A model generated the notes under the pieces. The model had not been told where the DNA came from and made no database searches. It saw only the letters and a program-made list of their open reading frames with translations. A DNA stretch of 64,000 nt from Gordionus sp. m RMFG-2023 (Eukaryota > Nematomorpha > Gordioida > Chordodea > Parachordodidae), in NCBI RefSeq assembly GCF_954871325.1, contig NC_088775.1, positions 53,173,561 through 53,237,560 on the forward strand, read 5' to 3'. Every line of letters begins with the position of its first letter. Position 1 is the first letter of the stretch. Below are positions 33,171 through 47,200 of the stretch, piece after piece. The position numbers and the translations under genes were made by a program.

Positions 33171-34240
33171 TTGATTATTTTAATATTTATTTTTGGTTTG
33201 CAGCTATTTCACACCACCCAAAAAAGGGAGTTATTTATTGAAACGTATCATGATATTGACTCAAAAAATCAAAAAAAAACTAAAAAGATTTTGTCCGACG
33301 AGATTCATCGAAATACAAGAGTCATTGAAATATATGATGTTGTCTTTGCAGCACTAGAATTTTATTTATCAAGCAAGTAAAAAGATTCAGTAGATGCCGA
33401 AAATCTTCTGCAGGCTATTATTAAGCCACAGTTTTTAATTTCAATTCAATGTGTTTATTTTTTATTTAATTATACATATGATTTTAGCAAAATGCTACAA
33501 AAAATTGATTTGGATTTAAGGGAGATTATGAATAGAGCAAAGGATATTGTTGAAATATTAACAAATATCAGAGAGAATGTGGATGAAAAATTTCATGAAA
33601 TATATGAAAAAGTAAAGGAGATTGCTAATATGTTTGGAATTGAAATTTTTAAACATAGAGTAGTCTCTAGACAATCCAATAGATAAAATATTGATGCATC
33701 TACGATTGAGGATTTTTATAAAATAAAATTTTTTATTCCCATTATTGATACATTTTTATTTCAATTAATAGAAAGATTTATTAGTCATAATTTTATTTTA
33801 AAAGCTTTTATTTTTTTTTGCCGGTTGAGTCTTAATTGTTGATTACACTTGAAACACGAGAGGATATTAAAAAAATCTCAGAATTTTATGCTAATGATTT
33901 AGTAGGTTCATATGATAAGTTACTTTGTGATGTCGAATTTTGGTATAAAAATCTTGACAGAATAGAGTATTCTTTAAAACCAAAAATTGTTATGCAAGCT
34001 CTTTCCATGTGTAATTGCACTTTAGATTCCCTGCCTAAAATATCAAAACATTATTAATTATTTTAGCTTCCCTACCAATTCGTATCTTCACTAATGAAAG
34101 ATCTTTTCAACTTTAAAAAGGTTAAAAACTTATTTTAGAGATACCACCGGTAAAAAACTTTAAAATGTAACCCTATTAAATATTTATAAGGAGATTATTA
34201 TAGATAAAAATTTGATTCTAAATGAATTATCCAAATCTCA
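33171..34240 (+). pseudogene. hAT transposase of the giant element, decayed, with introns
   Basis: An acceptor TTTGCAG at about 33203 leads into LFHTTQKRELFIETYHDID and VFAALEFYLSSK. After a short intron ending TTTTAG near 33488 the frame gives MLQKIDLDLREIMNRAKDIV. Later blocks are FFIPIIDTFLFQLIERF and LLITLETREDIKKISEFY. From 34063 a frame with ASLPIRIFTNERSF, the hAT dimerisation motif, is cut by stops. The order matches the C-terminal half of DUF4371/ZMYM-type hAT transposases. The N-terminal half was not found. Confidence 0.75.
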
Positions 34241-34979
34241 AAGAAAAGTAACCTCATAATCAAATTTTTTCATAAAATGAATTCTTAATTATAACATTTA
34301 TATAATTTTTGTATTAACAATCCCCACGTTTTTTTTGGAATCTTTTTTTTTAAATTAAAAAAAATATTTAAATATTCCGAATCCCCATCCCCACCCATGG
34401 GGATTCGGAATATTTTTTTAAAAAATTATTAAATTATATTTTTTATTAAATATTTTAGCTTTATATAAAAATTTTAATATTTGGAGAATTTCTTAAGAAT
34501 TTAATAAAATCTTCCTTTTCTTTCTTTCTTATTACTTTAAGTGATCTTTCTTTTCTTTCTTTCATTACTTTCCTAAAATTTTTTATTTTAATATTTGGAG
34601 AATTTCTTATGAATTTAATAATCATCTGTATATATTTTAATACAATATTTCAATTTAATGAATAAAATTGACTCGTTTATTACTATATTTCGATATTTTT
34701 ATTTTTTATAAATTTCAATAATATATTTCAATTTATTTCGAATTAACCCTTCCCAACAAAGGTTAAAAAAATCACCTAAACTTTAAAGATGGGGTCTATT
34801 TTACCCCTAATAAATACAAAATTTAAGATTTTATCCTAATTTTCCTAAAATTGCTTAGATTTTAAGACTATATTTCAATTTAATGAATAAAATTGACTCA
34901 TTTAATACTATATTTCGATATAATAAAAATATGTTACATTATTTTAAAAGATTATCACCAATAATACTATATTAATTTA

Positions 34980-35355
34980 AAATAACATTAAAAAAACATT
35001 AAAAAAAACATAAAAAAAATAACATAAAAAAATAACATAAAAAAAATAACATAAAAAAAATAACATAAAAAAAATAACATAAAAAAAATAACATAAAAAA
35101 AATAACATAAAAAAAATAACATAAAAAAAATAACATAAAAAAAATAACATAAAAAAAATAACATAAAAAAATAACATAAAAAATAACATAAAAAAAATAA
35201 CATAAAAAAAATAACATAAAAAAAATAACATAAAAAAAATAACATAAAAAAAATAACATAAAAAAAATAACATAAAAAAAATAACATAAAAAAAATAACA
35301 TAAAAAAAATAACATAAAAAAAATAACATAAAAAAAATAACATAAAAAAAATAAC
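34980..35355. repeat. 14-bp minisatellite, about 26 copies
   Basis: Units of AACATAAAAAAAAT or near variants follow each other at exact 14-bp spacing over most of the array, with a few shorter units near 35160-35190. The inverted arm has only two or three degenerate units at 53205-53255, so the array expanded after the arms separated. Long hydrophobic frames through it are artefacts. Confidence 0.93.
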
Positions 35356-36159
35356 AAATTTTTCTTTCTTTCTTATTACTTTCCTAAAATTTTTAAAAAA
35401 ATATTCATAAAAACAACAAAAAAAAATTGAAAAAACGAAAAAAAACAACACCAATTTTTTTTTAAATCTAGCTATTTTTTTTATATAATAAAAATAAACT
35501 TAAACTCTATTCATTTTTCCCTTTAACCCCCTTTTATCTTTAATAATTTATTTTATCATATAAATGGAACTTCATCAAAACTCATTTTTTTTTAAAAAAA
35601 TCCCCGAGCACAGATTCGTGGTTCAGACACATATATTTTAAGTAATTTCTTATTGAACTTATTATAGATATAAATATATGGTTATTAGTTATCAATCGAT
35701 AATTAAGACATATTGAATAGGCAACAAGCCAACCCATACCTCTCGATGGAGAAACTATTATTGGGGGGGGGGGGGGTCAGGACTAATTTTATGTATCAAA
35801 TACGCCTAATTCTACTTTAATATGGTTTATAAATATATTTTTATTTATAAAAAATTTTTTTTAATTTAATCTTAAATTTCTTTCTCCTGTTTTTATAAGT
35901 CAAACCTTTATTCGAAATATATATTTTTCTATTAAATTTGTTTTTATTTCTAAAATAAAATAATATACTTTTTTGTCAATTTTTGCCGTCTAGTTTTTAT
36001 TTTCTTTATTTGTTATATAATAAACTAATTAATATAAATTTTGAAAAAGGATAAAAATCATAAATATTTTCGGTTGAATATATATTTTAAAAAAATCGGA
36101 ATTAAAAAATAAATTATTTATTACAACAATTATTTAATGATACATGACATTTAGTTGAA

Positions 36160-36855
36160 CATTTAAGATTGTTCTTGTAACATTCGCATCTTTTGTTCAT
36201 GCAACCTATTTTGCAATTACATAACGACGTTTTCCCATAGTTTGTAACACTCCGGGAAGCTCTTAAATATTGATAGCAGTTTAAATAAATAATTAATATA
36301 TTTGATATAGATGAATTAATTTGAGGAGTATGTTACTATAATAAAAAAAGCTAATTACCAATGATTGATATATCTTTGTTGGGAACTTCAAAATCATATA
36401 ATTTTATCGTTTTATACAGACTAGAGGCAATAAACGGTGTTGAAATTCTTCCAGCACACACCTACGCATATTTTATTTTTTTCAATTTTTAATATTTTCC
36501 TTACTAAATTTTTAGGACAGATATTAGTTCTTGTCCAATGGATAGGTAATAATATGTGATCACCTAAGATTTGGTTATTTTCTCCAATTATTTGAGAGTA
36601 AATTATGTTTTGACGCCCTCGATCATTTAAATATGAAATAAAAGAAGGGGCCCTTTTTAAAATATTAGAAATACTATTCCCAATATTATTGGTAGCACAA
36701 CTATTTTTCCATATAATTTTGTTGCCAACATTTTTTGAATAAGGACTACTAGTAATATTATGGACAATTTGAAAATACGAATCTTTGTTTGAAACCTGTG
36801 CTATTTTAGTAGCAATGTATTCAGCGTTCACATAATTTTGCTCATCGGCAAACAA
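36160..36855 (-). pseudogene. Ginger/KRBA2-like integrase, C-terminal part (left arm copy)
   Basis: An open frame (36855-36421) has SYLNDRGRQNIIYSQIIGEN and ILGDHILLPIHW, followed by ICPKNLVRKIL. Downstream, 36250-36160 encodes a Cys-rich tail like CNCKxGCMNKRCECYKNN. GD-x(10)-R-x-N and a Cys-rich tail are typical of the KRBA2/Ginger integrase family of DNA transposons. It resembles the 51.7-52.4 kb copy closely and looks decayed. Confidence 0.65.
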
Positions 36856-36949
36856 AAAAAAGGGACAGTTTATCTGTGAAATAAATAAAAAAAATTATTT
36901 AATATCCCCTCTTTCACTAATCGTTAAATAAAAATATAATATACATTTC

Positions 36950-37180
36950 GTTGGTTCCACGTCATTACAGAGAAACCATTACATAGAATGTATTTTACAG
37001 AGTAACCTTTATAGAGAAAACAAAAATAGAGAATTTATTATAGAGAATGTATTTTACAGAGAAACTTTTACAGAGAAATCAATTATAGAGAACGTCGTTA
37101 GATAATTTTTTTATAGAGAATGATTTTACAGAGAATGTTTTTACAGAAAAGGATTTTATAGAGATTTTTTATAAAAATTT
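36950..37180. repeat. ACAGAGAA/TAGAGAAT repeat block (left arm copy)
   Basis: Begins GTCATTACAGAGAAACC and continues with irregular units of about 15-20 bp containing ACAGAGAA or TAGAGAAT. The same block is at 51320-51560 (inverted) and at 49606-49630 plus 50371-50495. It appears to be the inverted end of a non-autonomous transposon. Confidence 0.7.
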
Positions 37181-40100
37181 TATTTAAAGAATATGATTAA
37201 TAAAAAATTGTTGATCTATATAATGTGTGAATTGTGGCCAGTCAATACATGGTCAGACAATACTAATCTGTCTATTATTATTCATCGCCTTTATATATCT
37301 ATTAAATAAAACTTAAGCTCTAATTTTTTGTGTGAATAATGCTAAATGCCTATGGATCATATTTATATAAAATTTAGTAATCTAAATTAGTAATTTTTTC
37401 ACCAAACAAAAAAATGTGTAAAGTGATTTATCTAGAAAGAGGTACTAAAAATAGTTTATTTAACCCAGAACAAGTGATACCCAACAAGACCAAAAATGAA
37501 GACTTTCAGTCAAACCTTATTAAAATTAGCTTTTATTTGATACCCATATCAACTAAATCTAATTTATACAATCTTCCTTCACGCCCACCTTCTAGGCCAA
37601 GTCATACCCATCAGGACCAAGATTGTAGACTTACAGTCAATCCTTATAAAAATTAGCTTTTATTTGTTTACCATATCAAAAAAATTATTATTTACACACA
37701 ACCCCACACTCCAGACCAAGTCATACCTATCCAGATCAAGAATGAAGACTTTCAGTCAACATATTAAAATTAGCTTTTATTTGATACCTATATCAAAAAA
37801 AAAATTTACACCCCCCGCCCTCCCCTTCCATACATTCTTCCGAATATGTTATACCCATCAAGACGAAAAATGAAGACTTTTTATTAAAATTATCTTTTTT
37901 TTGATACCCATATCAAAATTATTTTTACAGCCCTCCCCCGCTATCCCATTCCCCAGACGAAGTCATACCCATCAAGACCATGAATGATAACTTTCAGTCA
38001 AACCATATTAAAATTAGCTTTTATTTAATACCCATATCAAAAAAAATATTTTTTACACACCCTAACCATAATCGCTAAAACCCAGACCAAGTGATACCCA
38101 TCAAGACCAAGAATGAAGACTTTCAGTCAACATATTAAAATTAGCTTTTATATAAAAAATAAATATTTGCACCCCCCCCCCTCTTTGATACACACCCCAG
38201 AACAAGTCAAACCCAACAAGACCAAAAATGAAGACTTTCAGTCAAACCTTATTAAAATTAGCTTTTATTTGATACCCATATCAACAAAATCTAATTTATA
38301 CACCCTTCCCCCACCTTCTAGGCCAAGTCATACCCATCAGGACCAAGATTGAAGACTTACAGTCAATCCTTATTAAAATTAGCCTTTATTTGTTTACCAA
38401 ATCAAAAAGAATTATTATTTACACACACCCCCACACCCCAGACCAAGTCATACCTATCAAGATCAAGAATGTAGACTATCAATTTAAGCTTATTAAAATT
38501 AGCTTTTATTTGATGACCATATCAAAAAATAATAATTTTTACAAACCCCCGCCCACCCTTTACCCTTACACTTCATACCAAATCATACTAATCTAGACCA
38601 AGAATGAAGATTTTCAGTAAAACCATAATAAAATTAGCTTTTATTTGATTACCATACCAAAAAAATTTATTTTTTAGAACCCCCCCTCCCCCAACCTCTT
38701 CAGACCAAGTCATACCAATCAAGACCAAGAATAAGGACTATCAGTCTACATATGAAAATTAATTTTATTTGATACCCATATCAAAAATAAATATTTACAC
38801 CCTCCCTACTCCCTTTGATACACACCCTAGAACAAGTCATACCTTACAAGACCAAAAATGAAGACTTTCAGTCAAACCTTATTAAAATTAGCTTTTATTT
38901 GATACCCATATCAACAAAATCAAATTTATACACCTTTCCTCCACCCCCACCTTCTAGGCCAAATCATACCCATCAGTACCAAGATTGAAGACTTACAGTC
39001 AATCCTTATTAAAATTAGCTTTTTTTGTTTACCATATCAAAAAAAATTATTATTTACACACACCCCCACACCCCAGACCAAGTCATACCTATCAAGATCA
39101 GGAATGAAGACTTTCAATTAAAGCTTATTAAAATTAGCTTTTATTTGATAACCATATTAAAATTAATTTTTACATCCCCCCCTCTACCCCACTCCCCAGA
39201 CCAAGTCATACCCATCAAGACCAAGAATGATAACTTTCAGTCAAACCATATTAAGATTAGCTTTTATTTGATACCCATATCAAAAAAAATATTTTTTACA
39301 CGCCCTAACCATAATCCCCAAAATCCAGACCAAGTGATACCCATCAAGACCAAGTATGAAGACTTTCAGTCAACATATTAAAATTAGCTTTTATTTGATA
39401 CCCATATAAAAAATAAATATTTGCATCCCCCCCCCTCTTCGATACACACCTCATAACAATTCATACCCAACAAGACCAAAAATGAAGACTTTCAGTCAAA
39501 CCTTATTAAAATTAGCTTTTATTTGATACCCATATCAACTAAATCTAATTTATACACCCTTCCCGTACCTTCTAGGCCAAGTCATACCCATCAGGACCAA
39601 GATTGAAGACTTACAGTCAATCCTTATTAAAATTAGCCTTTATTTGTTTACCATATCAAAAAGAATTATTATTTACACACACCCCCACACCCCAGACCAA
39701 GTCATACCTATCAAGATCAAGAATGTAGACTTTCAATTTAAGCTTATTAAAATTAGCTTTTATTTGATGCCCATATCAAAAAATAATAATTTTTACACAC
39801 CCCCGCCCACCCACCATCCTTACACTTCAGACCAAATCATATTAATCAAGACCAAGAATGAAGACTTTCAGTGAAACCATATTAAACTTAGCTTTTATTT
39901 GATAACCATTCCAAAAAAATTTATTTTTTACAACCGCCCCCCCCCCTACCCCAACCTCTTCAGACCAAGTCATACCAATCAAGACCAAGAATGAAGACTA
40001 TCAGTCTACATATGAAAATTAATTTTATTTGATACCCATATCAAAAATAAATATTTACACCCTCCCTACTCCCTTTGATACACACACTAGAACAAGTCAT

Positions 40101-43100
40101 ACCTTACAAGACCAAAAATGAAGACTTTCAGTCAAACCTTATTAAAATTAGCTTTTATTTGATACCCATATCAACAAAATCAAATTTATACACCTTTCCT
40201 CCACCCCCACCTTCTAGGCCAAATCATACCCATCAGTACCAAGATTGAAGACTTGCAGTCAATCCTTATTAAAATTAGCTTTTTTTGTTTACCATATCAA
40301 AAAAAATTATTATTTACACACACCCCCACACCCCAGACCAAGTCATACCTATCAAGATCAGGAATGAAGACTTTCAATTAAAGCTTATTAAAATTAGCTT
40401 TTATTTGATAACCATATTAAAATTAATTTTTACATCCCCCCCTCTACCCCACTCCCCAGACCAAGTCATACCCATCAAGACCAAGAATGATAACTTTCAG
40501 TCAAACCATATTAAGATTAGCTTTTATTTGATACCCATATCAAAAAAAATATTTTTTACACACCCTAACCATAATCCCCAAAATCCAGACCAAGTGATAC
40601 CCATCAAGACCAAGAATGAAGACTTTCAGTCAACATATTAAAATTAGCTTTTATTTGATACCCATATAAAAAATAAATATTTGCACCCCCCCCCTCTCTT
40701 CGATACACACCCCATAACAAGTCATACCCAACAAGACCAAAAATGAAGACTTTCAGTCAAACCTTATTAAAATTAGCTTTTATTTGATACCCATATCAAC
40801 TAAATCTAATTTATACACCCTTCCCGTACCTTCTAGGCCAAGTCATACCCATCAGGACCAAGATTGAAGATTTACAGTCAATCCTTATTAAAATTAGCCT
40901 TTATTTGTTTACCATATCAAAAAGAATTAATATTTACACACACCCCCACACCCCAGACTAAGTCATACGTATCAGGATCAAGAATGTAGACTTTCAATTT
41001 AAGCTTATTAAAATTAGCTTTTATTTGATGCCCATATCAATAAATAATAATTTTTACAAACCCCCGCCCACCCTCCACCCTTACACTTCAAACCAAATCA
41101 TACTAATCAAGACCAAGAATGAAGACTTTCAGTAAAACCATATTAAAATTAGCTTTTATTTGATTACCATACCAAAATAAATTTTTTTTTACAACCCCCC
41201 CCCTTCCCCAACCTCTTCAGACCAAGTCATACCAATCAAGACCAAGAATGAAGACTATCAGTCTACATATGAAAATTAATTTTATTTGATACCCATATAA
41301 AAAATAAATATTTACACCCTCCCCACTCCCTTTGATACACACCCTAGAACAAGTCATACCTTACAAGATCAAAAATGAAGACTTTAGTTCAAACCTTATT
41401 AAAATTTGCTTTTATTTGATACCCATATCAAAAAAAATTATTATTTACAAACACCCTCACACCCCAGACCAAGTCATACCTATCTAGATCAATAATATAG
41501 ACTTTCTATTTAAGCTTATTAAAATTAGCTTTTATTTGATACCCATTTCAAAAATATATAATTTTTAGACCACATCCCATTACCCCCACACTCCAGACCA
41601 AGTCATACCTATCAAGACCAAGAATGAAGACTATCAGTCTACATATGAAAATAAATTTTATTTGATACCCATATCATAAATAAATATTTACACCATCCCC
41701 CCTCCCTTTGATACACACCCTAGAACAAGTCATACCTTACAAGACCAAAAAGGAAGACTTACAGTCAATCCTTATTAAAATTAGCTTTTTTTTGTTTACC
41801 ATATCAAAAAAAATTATTATTTACACACACCCCCACACCCCAGACCAAGTAATACCTATCAAGATCAGGAATGAAGACTTTCAATCAAAGCTTATTAAAA
41901 TTAGCTGCTATTTGATACCCGTATTAAAATTAATTTTTACATCCACCCCTCTCTAACACTCCCCAGACCAAGTCATACCCATCAAGACCAAGAATGATAA
42001 CTTTCAGTCAAACCATATTAAGATTAGCTTTTATTTGATACCCATATCAAAAAAAATATTTTTTACACACCCTAACCATAATCCCCAAAATCCAGACCAA
42101 GTGATACCCATCAAGACCAAGAATGAAGACTTTCAGTCAACATATTAAAATTAGCTTTTATTTGATACCCATATAAAAAATAAATATTTGCACCCCCCCC
42201 CCTCCTCTTCGATACACAACCCAGAACAAATCATACCCAACAAGACCAAAAATGAAGACTTTCAGTCAAACCTTATTAAAATTAGCTCTTATTAGATACC
42301 AATATCAAAAAAAAATTTATACACCCTTCCCTAACCCCCACTTTCAGGACCAAGTATGAAGACATTCAGTCAATCCTTATTAAAATTAGTATTTATTTGT
42401 TTACCATATCAAAAAAAATTATATTTTATAACCTCCCCCCCCCCTAACCTTCAGACCAAGTCATACCAATCAAGACCAAGAATGAAGACTTTCAGTCAAG
42501 CCATATTTAGATTGGCTTTTCTTTGATACCCATATCAAAAAAATTACTTCCCCCTCCCCCCATTTCACACTGCAGAACAAGTCATACCCATCAAGACCAA
42601 GAATTAAAACTTTCAGTCAAACATTATTAAAATAGCTTTTAGTTGAAACCCATATAAAAATAAATTTTTACACCCCCCCCCCTTCATCTACCTAACTCCC
42701 CAGATAAAGTCATACCTATCTAGACCAAGAAAGATAACTTTAAGTTAAACCATATTAAAATTAGCTTTTATTTGATACTCATATCAAAAAAAATATTTTT
42801 TACAGACCCTAACCATAATCCCCATACTCCAGACCAAGTCATACCCATCAAGACCAAGAATAAAGACTTTCAGTCAACCATATTAAAATTAGCTCTTATT
42901 TAATACCCATATCAAAATTATTTTTTACAGCCCCCCCCCCTACCTATCCACTCCCCAGACCAAGTCATTCCCATCAAGACCAAGAATGATAACTTTCAAA
43001 CCATATTAAAATTAACTTTTATTTATTAACCATATAAAAAAAATTAATTTTTACACCCCCCCCCCCCATAACCTTCACCTCCACAACATAGACAAAATCA

Positions 43101-43437
43101 TACCCATCTAGACCAAGAATGAAGACTTTCAGTCAAACCATATTAAAATTAGCTTTTATTTGATACCCATATTTTAAAAAAAAAATTTACACACCACCCC
43201 CCACTACCTCCCACTACCACACCCCATACCAAGTCATACCCATCAAGACCAAGAATGAAGACCTTCAGTCAAACCATATTAAAATTAGCTTTTATTTGAT
43301 ACACATATCAAAATTAATTTTTACATCCCACCCCCCCCCCCCACCACTCCACTCCTCAGACCAAGTCATACCCATCAAGATCTAGAATGAAAACATTAAG
43401 TCAAACCATATAAAAATTAGCTTTTATTGATACCCAT

Positions 43438-43796
43438 TAAATTTTTTATTTAAACATGTTAGCAATGCTTATTTTAGGCCATTTACGTCAAAAATGCGAA
43501 AATCTAAAACAAAATATTCTTATTATAATTTTGTTTACATTAATCATTTTCACAAAATTTAGAAATTTACCAGATTCTATAAAAAAAAATTGAGCAGACC
43601 CAACGAGTAGAATACGCAAGCCGACTAACCGAGCCTACTATGCGAGCCGACTACACGAGCCGACTAATCGAGCAGACAACATGCGCCGACTAAGTGAGTC
43701 GGCTTTTTAGGCTCCTTGATCGACTTCAGTCGGAGCCGTTTCTTAAAGTACGACTCGAGTCTCAAGTCGTAGGAATTCCACTTTTTAACAACACTA
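43438..43796 (-). mobile_element. 359-bp TAGTGTTGTTAA element (copy 1)
   Basis: Right terminus TTTTTAACAACACTA, a CGACTC/GAGTCG-rich interior with repeated AGCCGACTAA modules, and a left side TAAATTTTTTATTTAAACATG. It corresponds to 17509-17632 joined to about 21100-21312, without the hAT transposase. Confidence 0.85.
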
Positions 43797-45360
43797 TCAA
43801 CACCCCAGACCAAGTCATACCCATCAAGACCACGAATGAAGACTTTCAGTCAAACCTTATTAAAATTAGCTTGTATTTGATACACATATCACCTCCACAA
43901 CCCAGAAAAAGTCACACTCATCAAGACCATATATGAAGACTTTCAGTCAAACAATGTTAAAATTGGCTTTTATTTGATAACCATATCAAAAAAAATATTT
44001 TATTACCACCCCCCGCCCCTTTCATACATACCCCAGATTAAGTCATATCTATCAAGACCATGAATGAATTCTTTAATACAAACCATATTAAAATTAGCTT
44101 TTATTTGATACACATATCATATAAAATTATTTTTGTTACCTCCACCCCCCTACCCTTCAGACTAAGTCATACCTATCAAGACCAAGAATGAAGACTTTCA
44201 GTCAACCATATTAAAATTAGCTTTTAAATTAATTTTTACCACCCCCGCCCCAACCCCACTCCCAAGACCAAGTAATACCCATCAAGACCAAGAATGATAA
44301 CTTTCAGTCAAACCATATTAAAATTATCTTTTATTCGATACCCATATTTAAAAAAATTATTTTAAACCACTACCACACCCAAGACCACTTATACCATCAA
44401 AACCTAGAATTAAGATTTTCAGTCAAACCTTATTAAAATTAACTTTTATTTGATACCCATATCAAAAAAATTACTTCCCCCTCCCCCCATTTCACACTGC
44501 AGAACAAGTCATACCCATCAAGACCAAGAATTAAAACTTTCAGTCAAACATTATTAAAATAGCTTTTAGTTGAAACCCATATAAAAATAAATTTTTACAC
44601 CCCCCCCCCTTCATCTACCTAACTCCCCAGATAAAGTCATACCTATCTAGACCAAGAAAGATAACTTTAAGTTAAACCATATTAAAATTAGCTTTTATTT
44701 GATACTCATATCAAAAAAAATATTTTTTACAGACCCTAACCATAATCCCCATACTCCAGACCAAGTCATACCCATCAAGACCAAGAATGAAGACTTTCAG
44801 TCAACCATATTAAAATTAGCTCTTATTTAATACCCATATCAAAATTATTTTTTACAGCCCCCCCCCCTACCTATCCACTCCCCAGACCAAGTCATTCCCA
44901 TCAAGACCAAGAATGATAACTTTCAAACCATATTAAAATTAACTTTTATTTATTAACCATATAAAAAAAATTAATTTTTACACCCCCCCCCCCCCATTCA
45001 CCTCCACAACATAGACAAAATCATACCCATCTAGACCAAGAATGAAGACTTTCAGTCAAACCATATTAAAATTAGCTTTTATTTGATACCCATATTTTAA
45101 AAAAAAAATTTACACACCACCCCCCACTACCTCCCACTACCACACCCCATACCAAGTCATACCCATCAAGACCAAGAATGAAGACCTTCAGTCAAACCAT
45201 ATTAAAATTAGCTTTTATTTGATACACATATCAAAATTAATTTTTACATCCCACCCCCCCCCCCCACCACTCCACTCCTCAGACCAAGTCATACCCATCA
45301 AGATCTAGAATGAAAACATTAAGTCAAACCATATAAAAATTAGCTTTTATTGATACCCAT

Positions 45361-45719
45361 TAAATTTTTTATTTAAACATGTTAGCAATGCTTATTTTAG
45401 GCCATTTACGTCAAAAATGCGAAAATCTAAAACAAAATATTCTTATTATAATTTTGTTTACATTAATCATTTTCACAAAATTTAGAAATTTACCAGATTC
45501 TATAAAAAAAAATTGAGCAGACCCAACGAGTAGAATACGCAAGCCGACTAACCGAGCCTACTATGCGAGCCGACTACACGAGCCGACTAAGCGAGCAGAC
45601 AACATGCGCCGACTAAGTGAGTCGGCTTTTTAGGCTCCTTGATCGACTTCAGTCGGAGCCGTTTCTTAAAGTACGACTCGAGTCTCAAGTCGTAGGAATT
45701 CCACTTTTTAACAACACTA
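45361..45719 (-). mobile_element. 359-bp TAGTGTTGTTAA element (copy 2)
   Basis: Nearly identical to the copy at 43438 and offset by 1923 bp, so it was copied by the tandem duplication and not by a separate insertion. Confidence 0.88.
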
Positions 45720-47102
45720 TCAACACCCCAGACCAAGTCATACCCATCAAGACCACGAATGAAGACTTTCAGTCAAACCTTATTAAAATTAGCTTGTATT
45801 TGATACACATATCACCTCCACAACCCAGAAAAAGTCACACTCATCAAGACCATATATGAAGACTTTCAGTCAAACAATGTTAAAATTGGCTTTTATTTGA
45901 TAACCATATCAAAAAAAATATTTTATTACCACCCCCCGCCCCTTTCATACATACCCCAGATTAAGTCATATCTATCAAGACCATGAATGAATTCTTTAAT
46001 ACAAACCATATTAAAATTAGCTTTTATTTGATACACATATCATATAAAATTATTTTTGTTACCTCCACCCCCCTACCCTTCAGACTAAGTCATACCTATC
46101 AAGACCAAGAATGAAGACTTTCAGTCAACCATATTAAAATTAGCTTTTAAATTAATTTTTACCACCCCCGCCCCAACCCCACTCCCAAGACCAAGTAATA
46201 CCCATCAAGACCAAGAATGATAACTTTCAGTCAAACCATATTAAAATTATCTTTTATTCGATACCCATATTTAAAAAAATTATTTTAAACCACTACCACA
46301 CCCAAGACCACTTATACCATCAAAACCTAGAATTAAGATTTTCAGTCAAACCTTATTAAAATTAACTTTTATTTGATACCCATATTAAAAAAAATTTTTA
46401 TTTCCCTCTTACCCCCCCCCCCCACTACCACACCCCAGAACAAGTCATACTAATCAAGACCAAGAATGAAGACTTTGAGTCAAACCATGTTAAAATTAGC
46501 TTTCATTATATACCCATATCAAAAAAAATTATTTTTTACACCACCCACCCCCCCCCCTCTTCATACACACCCTAGAACAAGTTAAACTCATCAAGACCAA
46601 GAATAATAACTTTCAGTCAAACCATATTAAAATTAGCCTTTATTTCATACCCATATCAAAAAAAAATATTTTTTACACCACCCACCCCCCCCCCTTCATA
46701 CTCACCCTAAAACAAGTCATACTCATCAAGACCAAGAATGAAGACTTTCAGTCAAACCATATGGAAATTAGCTTTTATTTGATATCCATATAAAATAAAT
46801 TAATTTTTACACACACCAACCTTAACCCCCACCTCCACAACATAGACAAAATCATACCCATCTAGACCAAGAATGAAGACTTTCAGTCAAACCAGATTAA
46901 AATTAGCTTTTATTTGATACCCATATAAAAATTAATTTTTACCATCCCCCCCCCCAACCCACTCCCCTGACTAATTTATACCCATCAAGACCAAGAATGA
47001 TAACTTTCAGTTAAAGCATATTAAAATTAGCTTTTATTTGATACCCATGTCAAAAAAAAAAATTTTACACCCCCCCCCCCTCTACACCCCACTATCACAT
47101 CC

Positions 47103-47200
47103 AGGGTTGCCAGGTCAAAATTTTCAAATTGTAGGAGAAATTCGGTATTTTGTGGGAGTAATATAAAAATTGTGGAAGAAATATGAAAATTCCTAAAAAA
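47103..47200 (+). mobile_element. hAT end fragment (CAGGGTTGCCAGGTC family) in satellite
   Basis: CAGGGTTGCCAGGTCAAAAT and the following GGGAG-type modules match the left end at 8606 closely. After about 95 bp the satellite T-run and C-run resume. No opposite end is present. Confidence 0.8.

Larger units (their letters stand above)
34490..37444. repeat. left arm of a large inverted duplication
   Basis: It matches 51050-53480 in reverse orientation through several independent landmarks: the TTCTTAAGAATTTAATAAAA region, the poly-C/G run (35764-35776 against 52743-52757), the integrase-like frame, the ACAGAGAA repeat block and the AAATAGTTTATTT boundary at 37444. The copies differ by scattered changes and by a minisatellite present only here. 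Confidence 0.85.
42540..46393. repeat. tandem duplication of about 1.92 kb, nearly identical
   Basis: Unit 1 (42540-44466) and unit 2 (44467-46393) match from TTACTTCCCCCTCCCCCC through the 359-bp element to the next copy of the same motif. By eye they differ at only a handful of bases and in some C-run lengths, so the duplication is very recent. Confidence 0.93.

Noticed and set aside
34977-35454. Three long minus-strand frames rich in Phe, Tyr, Leu and Cys, looking like membrane proteins
   Set aside because: They are the three frames of the 14-bp AT minisatellite. The unit is not a multiple of three, so all frames stay open.
37414-42000. Many frames of the type PIKTKNEDFQSNLIKISFYL
   Set aside because: They come from the satellite monomer. 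The frame changes between monomers because the C-run varies in length, and no start, stop or splice pattern is conserved.
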